A stretch of DNA of 64,000 nucleotides, taken from assembly GCF_001278035.1 (NCBI RefSeq), contig NZ_CP009452.1, positions 62,001 to 126,000 of the forward strand. The letters run 5' to 3'. Positions 7,710 to 16,259 of the stretch are shown here, piece after piece. The notes under the pieces were generated by a model. It saw only the letters and a program-made list of their open reading frames with translations, did no database searches and was not told the origin of the DNA. This DNA is from Sphingopyxis sp. 113P3 (GTDB lineage Bacteria; Pseudomonadota; Alphaproteobacteria; Sphingomonadales; Sphingomonadaceae). Each line of letters opens with the position of its first letter. The stretch's first letter is position 1. Made by a program: the position numbers and the translations under genes.

Positions 7710-9865
7710 TGAGCGTCTCCCTTGGCGAGGTCGAGGCGGCCGACGGGGCCGGTCCAGGCGAAGCTGCGACCGGCGACGGTCGCGTGATGGCTTGCACGCG
7801 CCGAGGTATCGTGCGCGATTGCTATGGCAAGGCGATGGCCATCGACGAAGGTCACGAGCACGATGTCGGCGCCGTCCTCGCGCCGGTGCGCGAGCGAGCC
7901 GATGCGCGAACTGCTTGCCACCACCGCCTCGGACGAGGCGTCATAGCGCCCGTGCGGTTCGAGCAGGCTGACGAAGGTCGTCTCGGCGGCGCCGTCGACG
8001 CGCTGGATCAGCGCGGGTTCGCGGCGAAGATTAAATTCGGGATCATTCGCGCCGCTTTCGGCGAGGATAAAGCGGGCGCCCTTGGGGGGCGCCATGTGGT
8101 AAGAGTAGAAACGGCTGCCCTGCATGAAGGTGAGGCGCGCCGCGCCGTTGCGGGTCCCTTCGCCGTCGACCCATAGATGCTGATAACCGTTGACGCTCCC
8201 GAGCACTGGCCGCTCGGCCAGATGCTGGTCGAACGCAATGTCGCTGTCGATGATATGTCCCGAAAAATGCAGCGGCAGGTCATAGCGATGCCTGCCGCTG
8301 CCAGTCCCGTGGAGGATGTCGAGGATCAGCGGATTTGAAAGGCCGTCGACGTCGAGCATGACGAGCGCGCGGCGGATGGTGACGCCGGGATATGCGCCTT
8401 CAATTTCGGCGATCGACCAGCGGGTCGGGGCGTCGAGGCCGGCTGAAAGCTGACGGGTCGGGACCTTTTCGCCAGCCTTCCATTGGCCGCCGAACTGGCT
8501 TTGTTCATCGACGACGAGCGTGTTGTGCGCGACGGTCGCGCTCGCCCAGCTGTCATTTTCGGGAAGGTAGCGCCCGCCGCGCTTCGCCTCGACGTTGAGG
8601 AAGCGCGCGGCGCCATAGTCGGTCACGACCGCACCTGTCTCGTCATAATAGAGCCAGTTGAGGCGGTCGAAATGGCCGTGCCCCATGCCCTGCACGCCGT
8701 TCTTGGCGACCAGAAGCGGCCCATTGCTTGCGCGGCCCTCGCGCAGGAGAACGAGTGCGCCCTGCTTGCCGTCGGGACCGTCCCCCAGCAGACGCGAAGT
8801 GAACGGCCAGGGCTTTGCCTTTCCCGCAGCGACATCGGCGGCAAGCATCTGCCCGGCCGGCGTGAGCACCGTGTGCCCCTGCCACTCGGCGATCGACAGG
8901 AAGGCGGGGTCGTGCGTCGCGGCGTAGGCAATCGCAACGCCATGATAAAGTTCTTCGGTACGCAGGCTTTTGTCGGGCATCGCGTCGTTGATCGGAATGA
9001 AATATCCCGAATGGGTGAGGTCGATGGCGGTGCGGACCGCCTTCAGCACGATGCCGTCCCGGTAGTCGAAGATCTTGCGCTGCGGTTCATTCGCCTCGAT
9101 CGCGGCGGCGAAGACGACGAAAGGCTGGAGCGCGTAACGCTGGTAGTAGGGCCCCTCGGCATAATAGCCGTCGGGCGAAAACAGCAGATCGAGCTGGCGC
9201 AGGAAGCCCGCCTTTCCGCTCTTGTCGAGCCCCATCAGCGCCTTGTCGACAAGATCGCGGTCGCCGAGGAGATAACCAGCGAGACCGACCCCGGCGCACG
9301 CCCAGGTCGCATGATTGTGGATGCGATTGATGACCTCAGGCGAACCGTCGGACAGGAAGCGTGCCATCGGGCGAATGACGCCCTCGTCAATCCGGCGGCG
9401 GTCGTCGGGGGAAAGCGCCTTGCGGATTTCGGCATAGCCTTGAACCGCGTTGACGAGGAAGACGCTGTCGTTGAGGCTCTGCCAGAACAGACGCCCGGGC
9501 ACCTGGTTTGCCGCGGCGGGGTGCGGCCCGAGCGCCGGATAGAGGTCGGCATAGGCGAGCAGCATGTCGCGGACATGATCGAGATAGCGCCGGTCGCCGG
9601 TGAGCCGGTAAAGCTGGCCACCCTCGAAGATGATCCGGTAATTGCGCTTGTGCTGTTCGTGGGTAAAGCCGCCCCCCGCATCCTTGGGGACCGGCACGTT
9701 GATCCCCGCCCCGATCGAGGCGTCAAGGTCGCGCTTTGCACCGGTAACTTCGGCAGCGAAGAGCGGAGCATAGGCCGGCTGCGCGGATGAAGGCTGCCCG
9801 GATGCCGGCGCTGCCGCAAGCGGCAGCGCGCTTGCTGCGAGGAGTAGCGCGAGTGCACGGGTCAT
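7706..9865 (-). CDS. Oligo-alginate lyase, polysaccharide lyase family 17 (heparinase II/III-like fold)
   Basis: The 719-residue protein has a signal peptide (cleaved near residue 23), an alpha/alpha-toroid alginate_lyase domain (about 40-330) and a heparinase II/III beta-sandwich (about 370-640). Residues whose order and spacing fit the active site of the PL17 enzyme Alg17c are Asn184-His185 (RIHNHATW), Tyr241 (GPYYQRYAL), His396 (MGHGHFDRLN) and Tyr433 (GRYLPEN). PL17 exolyases release unsaturated monouronate, which opens to DEH, from alginate oligosaccharides by beta-elimination. It overlaps the PL6 gene upstream and the transporter gene downstream by 4 bp each, so endo/exo cleavage and import are translationally coupled. 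Cellular location is probably the periplasm. Confidence 0.92.
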   Translation of the reverse strand: MTRALALLLAASALPLAAAPASGQPSSAQPAYAPLFAAEVTGAKRDLDASIGAGINVPVPKDAGGGFTHEQHKRNYRIIFEGGQLYRLTGDRRYLDHVRDMLLAYADLYPALGPHPAAANQVPGRLFWQSLNDSVFLVNAVQGYAEIRKALSPDDRRRIDEGVIRPMARFLSDGSPEVINRIHNHATWACAGVGLAGYLLGDRDLVDKALMGLDKSGKAGFLRQLDLLFSPDGYYAEGPYYQRYALQPFVVFAAAIEANEPQRKIFDYRDGIVLKAVRTAIDLTHSGYFIPINDAMPDKSLRTEELYHGVAIAYAATHDPAFLSIAEWQGHTVLTPAGQMLAADVAAGKAKPWPFTSRLLGDGPDGKQGALVLLREGRASNGPLLVAKNGVQGMGHGHFDRLNWLYYDETGAVVTDYGAARFLNVEAKRGGRYLPENDSWASATVAHNTLVVDEQSQFGGQWKAGEKVPTRQLSAGLDAPTRWSIAEIEGAYPGVTIRRALVMLDVDGLSNPLILDILHGTGSGRHRYDLPLHFSGHIIDSDIAFDQHLAERPVLGSVNGYQHLWVDGEGTRNGAARLTFMQGSRFYSYHMAPPKGARFILAESGANDPEFNLRREPALIQRVDGAAETTFVSLLEPHGRYDASSEAVVASSSRIGSLAHRREDGADIVLVTFVDGHRLAIAIAHDTSARASHHATVAGRSFAWTGPVGRLDLAKGDAQ

Positions 9866-12084
9866 GGGCGGCTATCCATGAGATTGCCCGCGAGTTCGGC
9901 CCGTAGCGGCCCCTTGTAGACCAGTTCCTCGATGCGCGGCGCGGGGGTGGCGCGAAAGGCGTTACCGCTAATGCGTGTGTGAGGTTTGCCGACTGAATGG
10001 ATGACGACAAGCGGCGCCGACGTCTCGAAGCTGTTGCCGAGAATTTCGCTGTGCTGCGCGCCCGACAGGCGAAGCGAGGCATCGCCCGCCCCGCTGTCTG
10101 AAACGCTCGATCCTGTCATCGAAAAATAAGGGCCGAAGGTGCTTTCGTCGGTGCCCTTGCGCAGAAGGTCGGCCACGAGTCCGACGCGCGCAAAGCTGCT
10201 CCCCGCAATTTCGAGGCGTTCGACCGGGTACCAGCCCTTGGGTTCCTGCTCGCCCGTGCCGAGGACGACCGCGCCGCTCATGTCGGAAAAGCTGCTGCCG
10301 AGAAGCGCGATCGCGTTCGCGAACGTGCCCGGGGCCATCACAATGCCGTCGAGCCGCGCCGCCTTGCCAGGGCCGCGGACCGACACGCCCTTCATCTCGA
10401 TTTCGTAATTGGGCGCCACCCCGGGGGCGACCGCGATCAGCGCCGCGTCGGCGCTGGCACCGCGCGCATCGAGCGTCAGGTCGGCCAGGCGCAGACCTCC
10501 GCCCGCCTCGATACGGGCAAAGGCGCCGCTCGCGACATGGACGACCGGCGCGGCGCCCGCCTGTCCCGCGATGGTCAGCCTGTGTCGGACCACAACCGGC
10601 GAGGCCACCTCATAGACGCCCCCGGCAAGCGCGAGCGTATCTCCTGCGCGCGAGGCGCCGACTGCGTCGGCGAGCGACGCGCCTGCCGCCAGTTCGACGG
10701 TGCGACCGGAGCCGAAGTCCGCTTCGGCGGTGTCGGGGCGATACCAGGAGGCGCCTACCTCTTCGCGCTTTACGGGAACCAGATCGCGCGGCGCACCGAC
10801 CTTGGCGAGCGCGGGATCGGTGGGGTAGAGAAGGCCGTTGGCAGCGCGTTCGAACCGGAGTTCGCGCTGTTCGACACCGCGCGTCACGAGCGGCTGCGCG
10901 ACGGCTGCCTCGACATTGCCCGCAAATGTGATGCCAGCGATATCGTCCTCGGCGCGGAAGGGGTCGGTGTTCTTGGTGCCGCTGACGAGATTGCCCCTGA
11001 ACTGGCTTTCGACCGGCGGCGCCGAGCGTTCGGCATCTGCGCCCGCGGCGAGAGTGATGCGCGCGCTGTCGAGGATCGAGTTACGCTCGATCAGGGCATT
11101 GGAAACCTGATGGTAGCGGTTGATCACCGAATTGGGCACGCCGTTCATCACGGTGAGGGCGCTTCTGAAATCCTTGCCCGCGAGCCCTTCCATATAGTTG
11201 AAGCGTATGATCTGGTCGCGATTGATTACGCGGACGCCGCCGCTGTCGGGCACATGGTTGCCAAGGAAGATGTTGCGCTCGACAAGATTGCCGTTGCCGT
11301 GGCGCAGCACGAAGGCGCCCTGCGATGAAAGCACCAGATTCTCGCGAAGGATATTGCCGCCGGACTTGACCGAGACGATCTCGACCTCGCCGCTGGTGCG
11401 GTCGAAAATGTTACGCTCGACGACCGTGTGGCTGTCGGACAGCGATTCCTCGCTGGTGCCGATGCGGATCGTCTCGCCGCCGTTCGAGCCCAGGGGCGGA
11501 CGGGGGCCGAAATAATTATGGTCGATGCGGTGTCGGTTATCGAGCGGGTCGCCGGACTTGCGGATCACCGCCAGCGTGACCCCGCTATTGGTCTTGCCCT
11601 CGAAATGCGAGTGGTCGACGCGGTTGTAGGTGCCGTATATCGCGACCCAGATATCCTCGGAGCGCCGGTCGGGCTTGCTGAAACCGTCGATGACGACCTC
11701 GGTAATGCGTGTGTTGCTCGCGAGCATTTTCGAATCGCGGCGGAAACTGATGACTTCGCGCGTCGGGCTGGCGCCGCGCTTGAAAACGAGCCCGGAAACC
11801 ACAAGGTGGCGGCCGCCGAGGCGAAGGTTCGAAGCGCCAGTGAGCAGCACTTTGCCCTTGGTCTGTGCGGTGAGGGTGATTGGCGCCTCGGCCGTGCCTG
11901 CGCCGGTGAATACAAGCTGCGCGTCGCGCCATTCGCCATCGCGCAGGACGATCGAATCGCCGGGCTTCGCGCTCTTTACCGCGGCCTTATACTCGATCTG
12001 GTCGGCCACCAGTATCTCGCGGGCCTCCGCCGCCTCCATTGCAAAGGCGCAAATCGCCCCCATCAAAACAGCCCGCAGCAGCAT
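9862..12084 (-). CDS. Alginate lyase, polysaccharide lyase family 6 (chondroitinase B-like), two beta-helix regions
   Basis: The 740-residue protein has a signal peptide (about residues 1-21) and a PL6 parallel beta-helix (about 22-400). The active site reads clearly. Lys240 (IVSVKSGGN) and Arg261 (VLRHGNGN) are 21 residues apart, as are the Brønsted base and acid of the characterised PL6 enzyme AlyGC (Lys220 and Arg241). Asn201, Glu233 and Glu235 fall where that enzyme binds calcium. Residues about 450-740 form a second repeat-rich region, probably a second beta-helix. The enzyme cleaves alginate by beta-elimination outside the cytoplasm and feeds the PL17 exolyase. It is the first gene of the minus-strand alginate operon, with promoter and operator in the 240-bp divergent region. 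Poly-G or poly-M preference cannot be told. Confidence 0.92.
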   Translation of the reverse strand: MLLRAVLMGAICAFAMEAAEAREILVADQIEYKAAVKSAKPGDSIVLRDGEWRDAQLVFTGAGTAEAPITLTAQTKGKVLLTGASNLRLGGRHLVVSGLVFKRGASPTREVISFRRDSKMLASNTRITEVVIDGFSKPDRRSEDIWVAIYGTYNRVDHSHFEGKTNSGVTLAVIRKSGDPLDNRHRIDHNYFGPRPPLGSNGGETIRIGTSEESLSDSHTVVERNIFDRTSGEVEIVSVKSGGNILRENLVLSSQGAFVLRHGNGNLVERNIFLGNHVPDSGGVRVINRDQIIRFNYMEGLAGKDFRSALTVMNGVPNSVINRYHQVSNALIERNSILDSARITLAAGADAERSAPPVESQFRGNLVSGTKNTDPFRAEDDIAGITFAGNVEAAVAQPLVTRGVEQRELRFERAANGLLYPTDPALAKVGAPRDLVPVKREEVGASWYRPDTAEADFGSGRTVELAAGASLADAVGASRAGDTLALAGGVYEVASPVVVRHRLTIAGQAGAAPVVHVASGAFARIEAGGGLRLADLTLDARGASADAALIAVAPGVAPNYEIEMKGVSVRGPGKAARLDGIVMAPGTFANAIALLGSSFSDMSGAVVLGTGEQEPKGWYPVERLEIAGSSFARVGLVADLLRKGTDESTFGPYFSMTGSSVSDSGAGDASLRLSGAQHSEILGNSFETSAPLVVIHSVGKPHTRISGNAFRATPAPRIEELVYKGPLRAELAGNLMDSRP

Positions 12085-12124
12085 CGCGTCCTCTCTCCCG
12101 GTTCATCTCTTGTGCCCACATTGG

Positions 12125-12151
12125 ACTATACAACTGGTATGACGATTTCAA
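12125..12151 (-). promoter_or_regulatory. Candidate promoter and GntR operator for the alginate lyase operon
   Basis: On the minus strand, TTGAAA (12151-12146) and TATAGT (12130-12125) flank a 15-bp spacer holding TCGTCATACCA (12145-12135). The same GTCATACC core followed by TTGTAT occurs at the GntR gene promoter (1796-1824). The spacer is shorter than the usual 16-18 bp. A second related box, CTGTCAAACCA, lies at 12170-12180. Confidence 0.5.
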
Positions 12152-12169
12152 CCCTCTTTGGCTGTCAAT

Positions 12170-12180
12170 CTGTCAAACCA
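12170..12180. promoter_or_regulatory. Second GntR-like box upstream of the PL6 gene
   Basis: CTGTCAAACCA reads TGGTTTGACAG on the other strand, two changes from TGGTATGAC at 12135-12143 plus its flank. It lies just upstream of the -35 element of the lyase promoter. This is a weak single match, listed because three related boxes occur in this locus. Confidence 0.3.
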
Positions 12181-12247
12181 GCCTGGACCTTTGAAAACGG
12201 GGTGCAGACCCGAGGGAGCAAGATATTCACGCACATGATAGTGAATG

Positions 12248-12276
12248 TTGACTCGCGAGCGAATCTGACTCATACA
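12248..12276 (+). promoter_or_regulatory. Promoter with TetR-type palindrome upstream of the second TBDR
   Basis: TTGACT (12248-12253) and CATACA (12271-12276) are 17 bp apart. ACTCGC-GA-GCGAAT (12251-12264) overlaps the -35 and spacer. It is the most degenerate of three related palindromes; the others are at 18641-18654 and 22654-22667. The probable binder is the TetR protein encoded at 17877-18581. Expected transcription start is near 12283, 42 bp before the ATG. Confidence 0.55.
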
Positions 12277-12324
12277 AGGGGTCGAAGGCGGTGCCGGAGA
12301 GTGCCGCCCGGGAGGGAGAGTCAT

Positions 12325-14604
12325 ATGAAGGTTCAGCTTCTCGCGACCGCATCGGCGGCCGCCCTGTTCGCGCTACCCGTTTCCGCTCTCGCGCAAACGA
12401 GCGAGGCCGATTCACCGGCCGAAACCACCGCACAAAATGCGCCCCGCGGCGGCAAAGATATTATCGTCACCGCGACGCGCCGTACCGCCCGGCTGCAGGA
12501 TGTGCCGCTCAGCGTCACCGCCTTCGGTCAGGAGCAGCTCGATGACCTCGGCATCGTCGGCTATGAGGGGATCGCCCAGAACACCCCGGGCATCGTCGTC
12601 AACCGGCCGACGCAGAACTTCAACAATTTCACCAGCCGCGGGATCAATACCAACGGTTACAGCGCCGGCCTGCAGAGTGCGGTTGCCATCTATGTCGACG
12701 AGCTGCCGATCTCGGCGAACGGCAATTCGACCATTCTCGACCCCAATCTCTATGACGTCGAACGCGTCGAATTTCTGCGGGGGCCTCAAGGGACCCTGTT
12801 CGGATCGAACTCCCTTGCGGGGGCGATGCGGATCATCACCAAAAGCCCCGACCTCGACGATTTCGAGGCCTCGGCGAGCGCTGATATCGGTCTCACGGGA
12901 TCGAGTTCGGTGCGCCAGCGCTACAACGCGATGATCAATATGCCGATCATGACCGACCAGCTGGGGCTGCGCGTCACCGGCTATTACCGCAACGAGGACG
13001 GCTGGATCGACAACATCGGGACCGGCATCAAGGATTCGAACAGCCTCGAGGCCTATGGCGGCCGCGCGATCCTGCTGATGCGTCCGAGCGACCGGATGAC
13101 GGTGAAATTGCTCGCCTCCTACGAGAACAGCAAGCCCGCCGATTCGGCGCTGACCAACCCGGCGCTCGGCAAGTTCGTGCGCCGTTCGGACCGCCCCGAC
13201 CTGTTCCAGGGCAAGCTCACCAACTATAATGTCACGGTCAATTACGAGTTCGACTTCGCCGAACTGATCAGCTCGACGACCTTGTCGGACTATGACGCTT
13301 CATTCTACGTCGATCTTGCGGGAACCTTCGCGCAGGCCTTTCCGTTTGCGCTCGACGCATACGCTTATGACGATCTGTTCGTTCAGGAGACGCGGCTTGT
13401 CTCGCGCACCTCAGGACCAATCGACTGGGTCGCCGGCTTCTTCTATTACGACAAGCGGCGCACCGTCGATTTCGCCTATCGCTCAACGCAGGAATTCCTC
13501 GACGCGCGCGGTCTGACCGGCCTGCCCGACGAATATTATCAGCGTTTCAACAGTTACACCGATCAGAAGGAAATCGCGGGCTTCGGCGAAGTGACCGCGC
13601 ATCTCAGCGACCGCTTCTGGGTCACCGGCGGCCTGCGCTACGGTAGCACGGAAGTGCAGAGCTTCACGCGCGGTGGCGGCTACAACAGCAATTACCTGAC
13701 GCTCGCGCTGCTCGGGCTTTCCAATCTGCCGGTGACGATCGTTCCGATCAACTATGCCGAAGGCTTGAAGGTCAAGGCCAACCGGCTCTCATGGAAGGCC
13801 AGCGTGTCGTGGAAACCGGTCGACAGCCTTACCACCTATGCGACGGTGTCCACGGGCTTCCGCACCCCGGTGGTCAACGCGCGCGCCGGGCTTGCTAGCG
13901 TTGTCGACCCCGGCGACCTCATCATCCCTGACGGCGCCAAGTCCGACAGCGTGACCAATTACGAAGTCGGGTTGAAGGGCCGCTGGTTCGATGGCGACCT
14001 CACCGCCAATCTCGCGGCTTATTATATCGACTGGAAGGACATCCAGGTACAGGCGAACCGCGTCTCGGATTCGGTCCAGTTCGCGACCAACATCGGTGCG
14101 GCGGAAAGCTATGGCCTCGAATTCGAATTCGTCGCCCGGCCGGTCGCGGGACTCAGCCTTTCGCTCAACGGCTCGTTCAACCGCGCCAAGGTGACCAAGC
14201 TGACCGATACCGAAGCTGCGATTTCGGGCGCCGAACTCGGAACGCGGCTCGCCTCGCCGCACTTCCAGGGCTCGGGGACGCTGCGCTATGATTTCGCGAT
14301 CGGCGGCGGCAAGACCGCGTTCGCATCGGTCAATGTGTCGCACGCCGGTTCCTTCCCGAACCAGTTCCCCAATGTTCCCGGCAATCCCAACGCGGCGAGC
14401 CCGACCTATGATTATACGCAGGCCTGGACCAACACGAACCTCTATGCCGGGACGAAGCTCGGGGCGCTGAACCTCACCGCTTATGTCGAGAATCTCTTCG
14501 ATGCGAGCAGGATCACCTATGTGCACCCCGAGGCATTCCTGGACGGGCGTTATGCCCGGATGCGGCCTCGGACGGTCGGCCTGCGCGCCGATTATCGCTT
14601 CTGA
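12325..14604 (+). CDS. TonB-dependent receptor of the ester/acid catabolism locus
   Basis: The open frame extends further upstream, but ATG 12325 with GGAGGGAGAG 4 bp before it and a clear signal peptide (cleavage after VSALA, about residue 22) fix the start. The product is 759 residues. It has a DIIVTATRR TonB-box region, a plug (about residues 50-160, with LSVTAFG, RGI and FLRGPQGTLFGSN-type motifs) and a 22-strand barrel ending in YRF. This subtype (FecA/Fiu-like, common in sphingomonads) takes up diverse small molecules, not only siderophores. It is followed 17 bp later by a secreted esterase and then an acyl-CoA ligase, so it probably imports an organic ester or acid. The actual ligand is unknown. 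Confidence 0.9.
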   Translation: MKVQLLATASAAALFALPVSALAQTSEADSPAETTAQNAPRGGKDIIVTATRRTARLQDVPLSVTAFGQEQLDDLGIVGYEGIAQNTPGIVVNRPTQNFNNFTSRGINTNGYSAGLQSAVAIYVDELPISANGNSTILDPNLYDVERVEFLRGPQGTLFGSNSLAGAMRIITKSPDLDDFEASASADIGLTGSSSVRQRYNAMINMPIMTDQLGLRVTGYYRNEDGWIDNIGTGIKDSNSLEAYGGRAILLMRPSDRMTVKLLASYENSKPADSALTNPALGKFVRRSDRPDLFQGKLTNYNVTVNYEFDFAELISSTTLSDYDASFYVDLAGTFAQAFPFALDAYAYDDLFVQETRLVSRTSGPIDWVAGFFYYDKRRTVDFAYRSTQEFLDARGLTGLPDEYYQRFNSYTDQKEIAGFGEVTAHLSDRFWVTGGLRYGSTEVQSFTRGGGYNSNYLTLALLGLSNLPVTIVPINYAEGLKVKANRLSWKASVSWKPVDSLTTYATVSTGFRTPVVNARAGLASVVDPGDLIIPDGAKSDSVTNYEVGLKGRWFDGDLTANLAAYYIDWKDIQVQANRVSDSVQFATNIGAAESYGLEFEFVARPVAGLSLSLNGSFNRAKVTKLTDTEAAISGAELGTRLASPHFQGSGTLRYDFAIGGGKTAFASVNVSHAGSFPNQFPNVPGNPNAASPTYDYTQAWTNTNLYAGTKLGALNLTAYVENLFDASRITYVHPEAFLDGRYARMRPRTVGLRADYRF

Positions 14605-14621
14605 CCGGCAAGCCTGCACAA

Positions 14622-16259
14622 ATGACCGCTCGCCCCCTGTCGCTTGTCCTGCTTCTTACAGCGCTTCTCGCGGCCCCGGCTGCTGCGGCGCCGGGACCCG
14701 TTGTCGCGGCGCCAGCGGGCGAGGTGCGAGGAGGGACGGCGGACGGCATCCGCGCATTCAAGGGCATTCCCTATGCAGCGCCGCCGGTCGGAGCGGCGCG
14801 CTGGAAGCCGCCGCAGCCGGCGCCCCGGTGGCAGGGCGTGCGCGATGCGAGCGAGTTCGGCCCGGCGTGCATGCAGCCGAAGGCGCGCGCGGGCAGCATA
14901 TACAGCTGGGATCTGCCGGCGATGAGCGAGGATTGCCTGTCGCTCAACATCTGGGCACCTGAGGGGGCGAAGGATCTGCCGGTCTTCGTCTGGATCCATG
15001 GCGGCTCGCTCGTCACCGGATCGGGCGGCGATCCAATCTACGACGGAAGCGCGCTCGCGAAACGCGGGATGATCGTCGTGTCGGTCAACTACCGGCTCGG
15101 TATGTTCGGCTGGTTCGCCCATCCGGGGCTGAGCGCCGAGTCTCCCGATCATCTGTCGGGCAATTATGGACTGCTCGACCAGATTGCGGCGCTCGAATGG
15201 GTGCAGCGCAACATCGGAGCCTTTGGCGGCGATGCGAAGAATGTGACGATTGCAGGCGAGTCGGCGGGCGCGCTCAGCGTCATGTACCTGATGGCGGCAC
15301 CGCAAGCGCGCGGGCTGTTCGCGAAGGCGATTGCCGAGAGCGCTTACATGGTCTCCGCCCCCGGCCTTCGCGAGCCGATCAACGGCATGGTGCCCGCTGA
15401 AGAGCAGGGCGTGGCGCTCGCCGCAAAGCTCGGCGCGCCCAATCTCGCGGCGCTGCGGGCGCTCTCTTCCGAGGAGATTGCGAGCAAGCCGCCGACTTTG
15501 GGCTATTTCCCTTTCCCGGCGGTCGATGGCCAGGTCGTGCCGCGCCAGCTCGTCGAGACCTTCGACCGCGGCGAGCAGGCACCGGTGCCGATCCTTGCCG
15601 GTTTCAACAGCGGTGAAATCCGGTCGCTGCGTTTCTTGCTCCCGACACCTCCGGCCGACGCAGCCGCCTATGAAAAGGCGATACGCGCCCGGTATGGCGA
15701 GCTCGCCGAGGCGTTCCTCGCGCGCTATCCCGCCAAACATGTCGAGGACTCGATGCTCGCTGCGACGCGCGACGCCATGTATGGCTGGACCGCCGAGCGG
15801 CTGGTGTCGGACCAGGCGGCGCTTGGCCAGCCTTCCTATTTCTATATCTTCGATCATGGTTATCCCGCCATGGAGCAATGGGAGCTCCATGGCTTTCACG
15901 CAGCCGAGCTGCCTTATGTGTTCGGGACAGCTGGCAAGACCCCGCCCATGTGGCCGAAGATCCCCGACACGCTGGCCGAGCGCAAACTGAGCCAGGCGAT
16001 GGGCGATTATTGGGCAAGCTTTGCCCGTAGCGCAAAGCCCAGGGCCGGGGGAGCGCCCGACTGGCCCGACTATGCCGACGACCGGGGTTTCGTTCATTTC
16101 GCGGAGGAGCCGCGCGCCGCGCACAATCTCTTTCCCGGAACCGCCGCGCTGCACGAAGCCGTGGTGTGCCGCCGCCGCGCCGCCGGCGATATTCCCTGGA
16201 ACTGGAACGTCGGCCTCGCCTCGCCGCCGCTGCCGCCGAAGGCCGAGGGGTGCCAATGA
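14622..16259 (+). CDS. Type-B carboxylesterase (para-nitrobenzyl esterase family), exported
   Basis: The 545-residue alpha/beta hydrolase has a signal peptide (about residues 1-23). The nucleophile is Ser214 in GESAGALS, the acid is the Glu of GFNSGE (near 330) and the His lies in GFHAAELPYVFG. An oxyanion-hole HGG motif stands near residue 126. These enzymes cleave carboxylic esters of bulky alcohols or acids. It lies 17 bp after the TBDR and its stop overlaps the start of the CoA ligase (ATGA), so hydrolysis of an imported ester followed by CoA activation of the freed acid is the natural reading. A paralogue lies at 22718-24361. Substrate unknown. Confidence 0.9.
   Translation: MTARPLSLVLLLTALLAAPAAAAPGPVVAAPAGEVRGGTADGIRAFKGIPYAAPPVGAARWKPPQPAPRWQGVRDASEFGPACMQPKARAGSIYSWDLPAMSEDCLSLNIWAPEGAKDLPVFVWIHGGSLVTGSGGDPIYDGSALAKRGMIVVSVNYRLGMFGWFAHPGLSAESPDHLSGNYGLLDQIAALEWVQRNIGAFGGDAKNVTIAGESAGALSVMYLMAAPQARGLFAKAIAESAYMVSAPGLREPINGMVPAEEQGVALAAKLGAPNLAALRALSSEEIASKPPTLGYFPFPAVDGQVVPRQLVETFDRGEQAPVPILAGFNSGEIRSLRFLLPTPPADAAAYEKAIRARYGELAEAFLARYPAKHVEDSMLAATRDAMYGWTAERLVSDQAALGQPSYFYIFDHGYPAMEQWELHGFHAAELPYVFGTAGKTPPMWPKIPDTLAERKLSQAMGDYWASFARSAKPRAGGAPDWPDYADDRGFVHFAEEPRAAHNLFPGTAALHEAVVCRRRAAGDIPWNWNVGLASPPLPPKAEGCQ

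Noticed and set aside
11428..12324. N-terminal extension of the TBDR frame upstream of 12325
   Set aside because: It runs antisense to the PL6 gene and through the promoter region. A signal peptide, ribosome-binding site and promoter all support the start at 12325.
12325..14604. Second TBDR as part of the alginate locus
   Set aside because: It is divergent from the lyases, carries a different operator type and is followed by esterase and CoA ligase genes. The shared intergenic region is not enough to join the loci.
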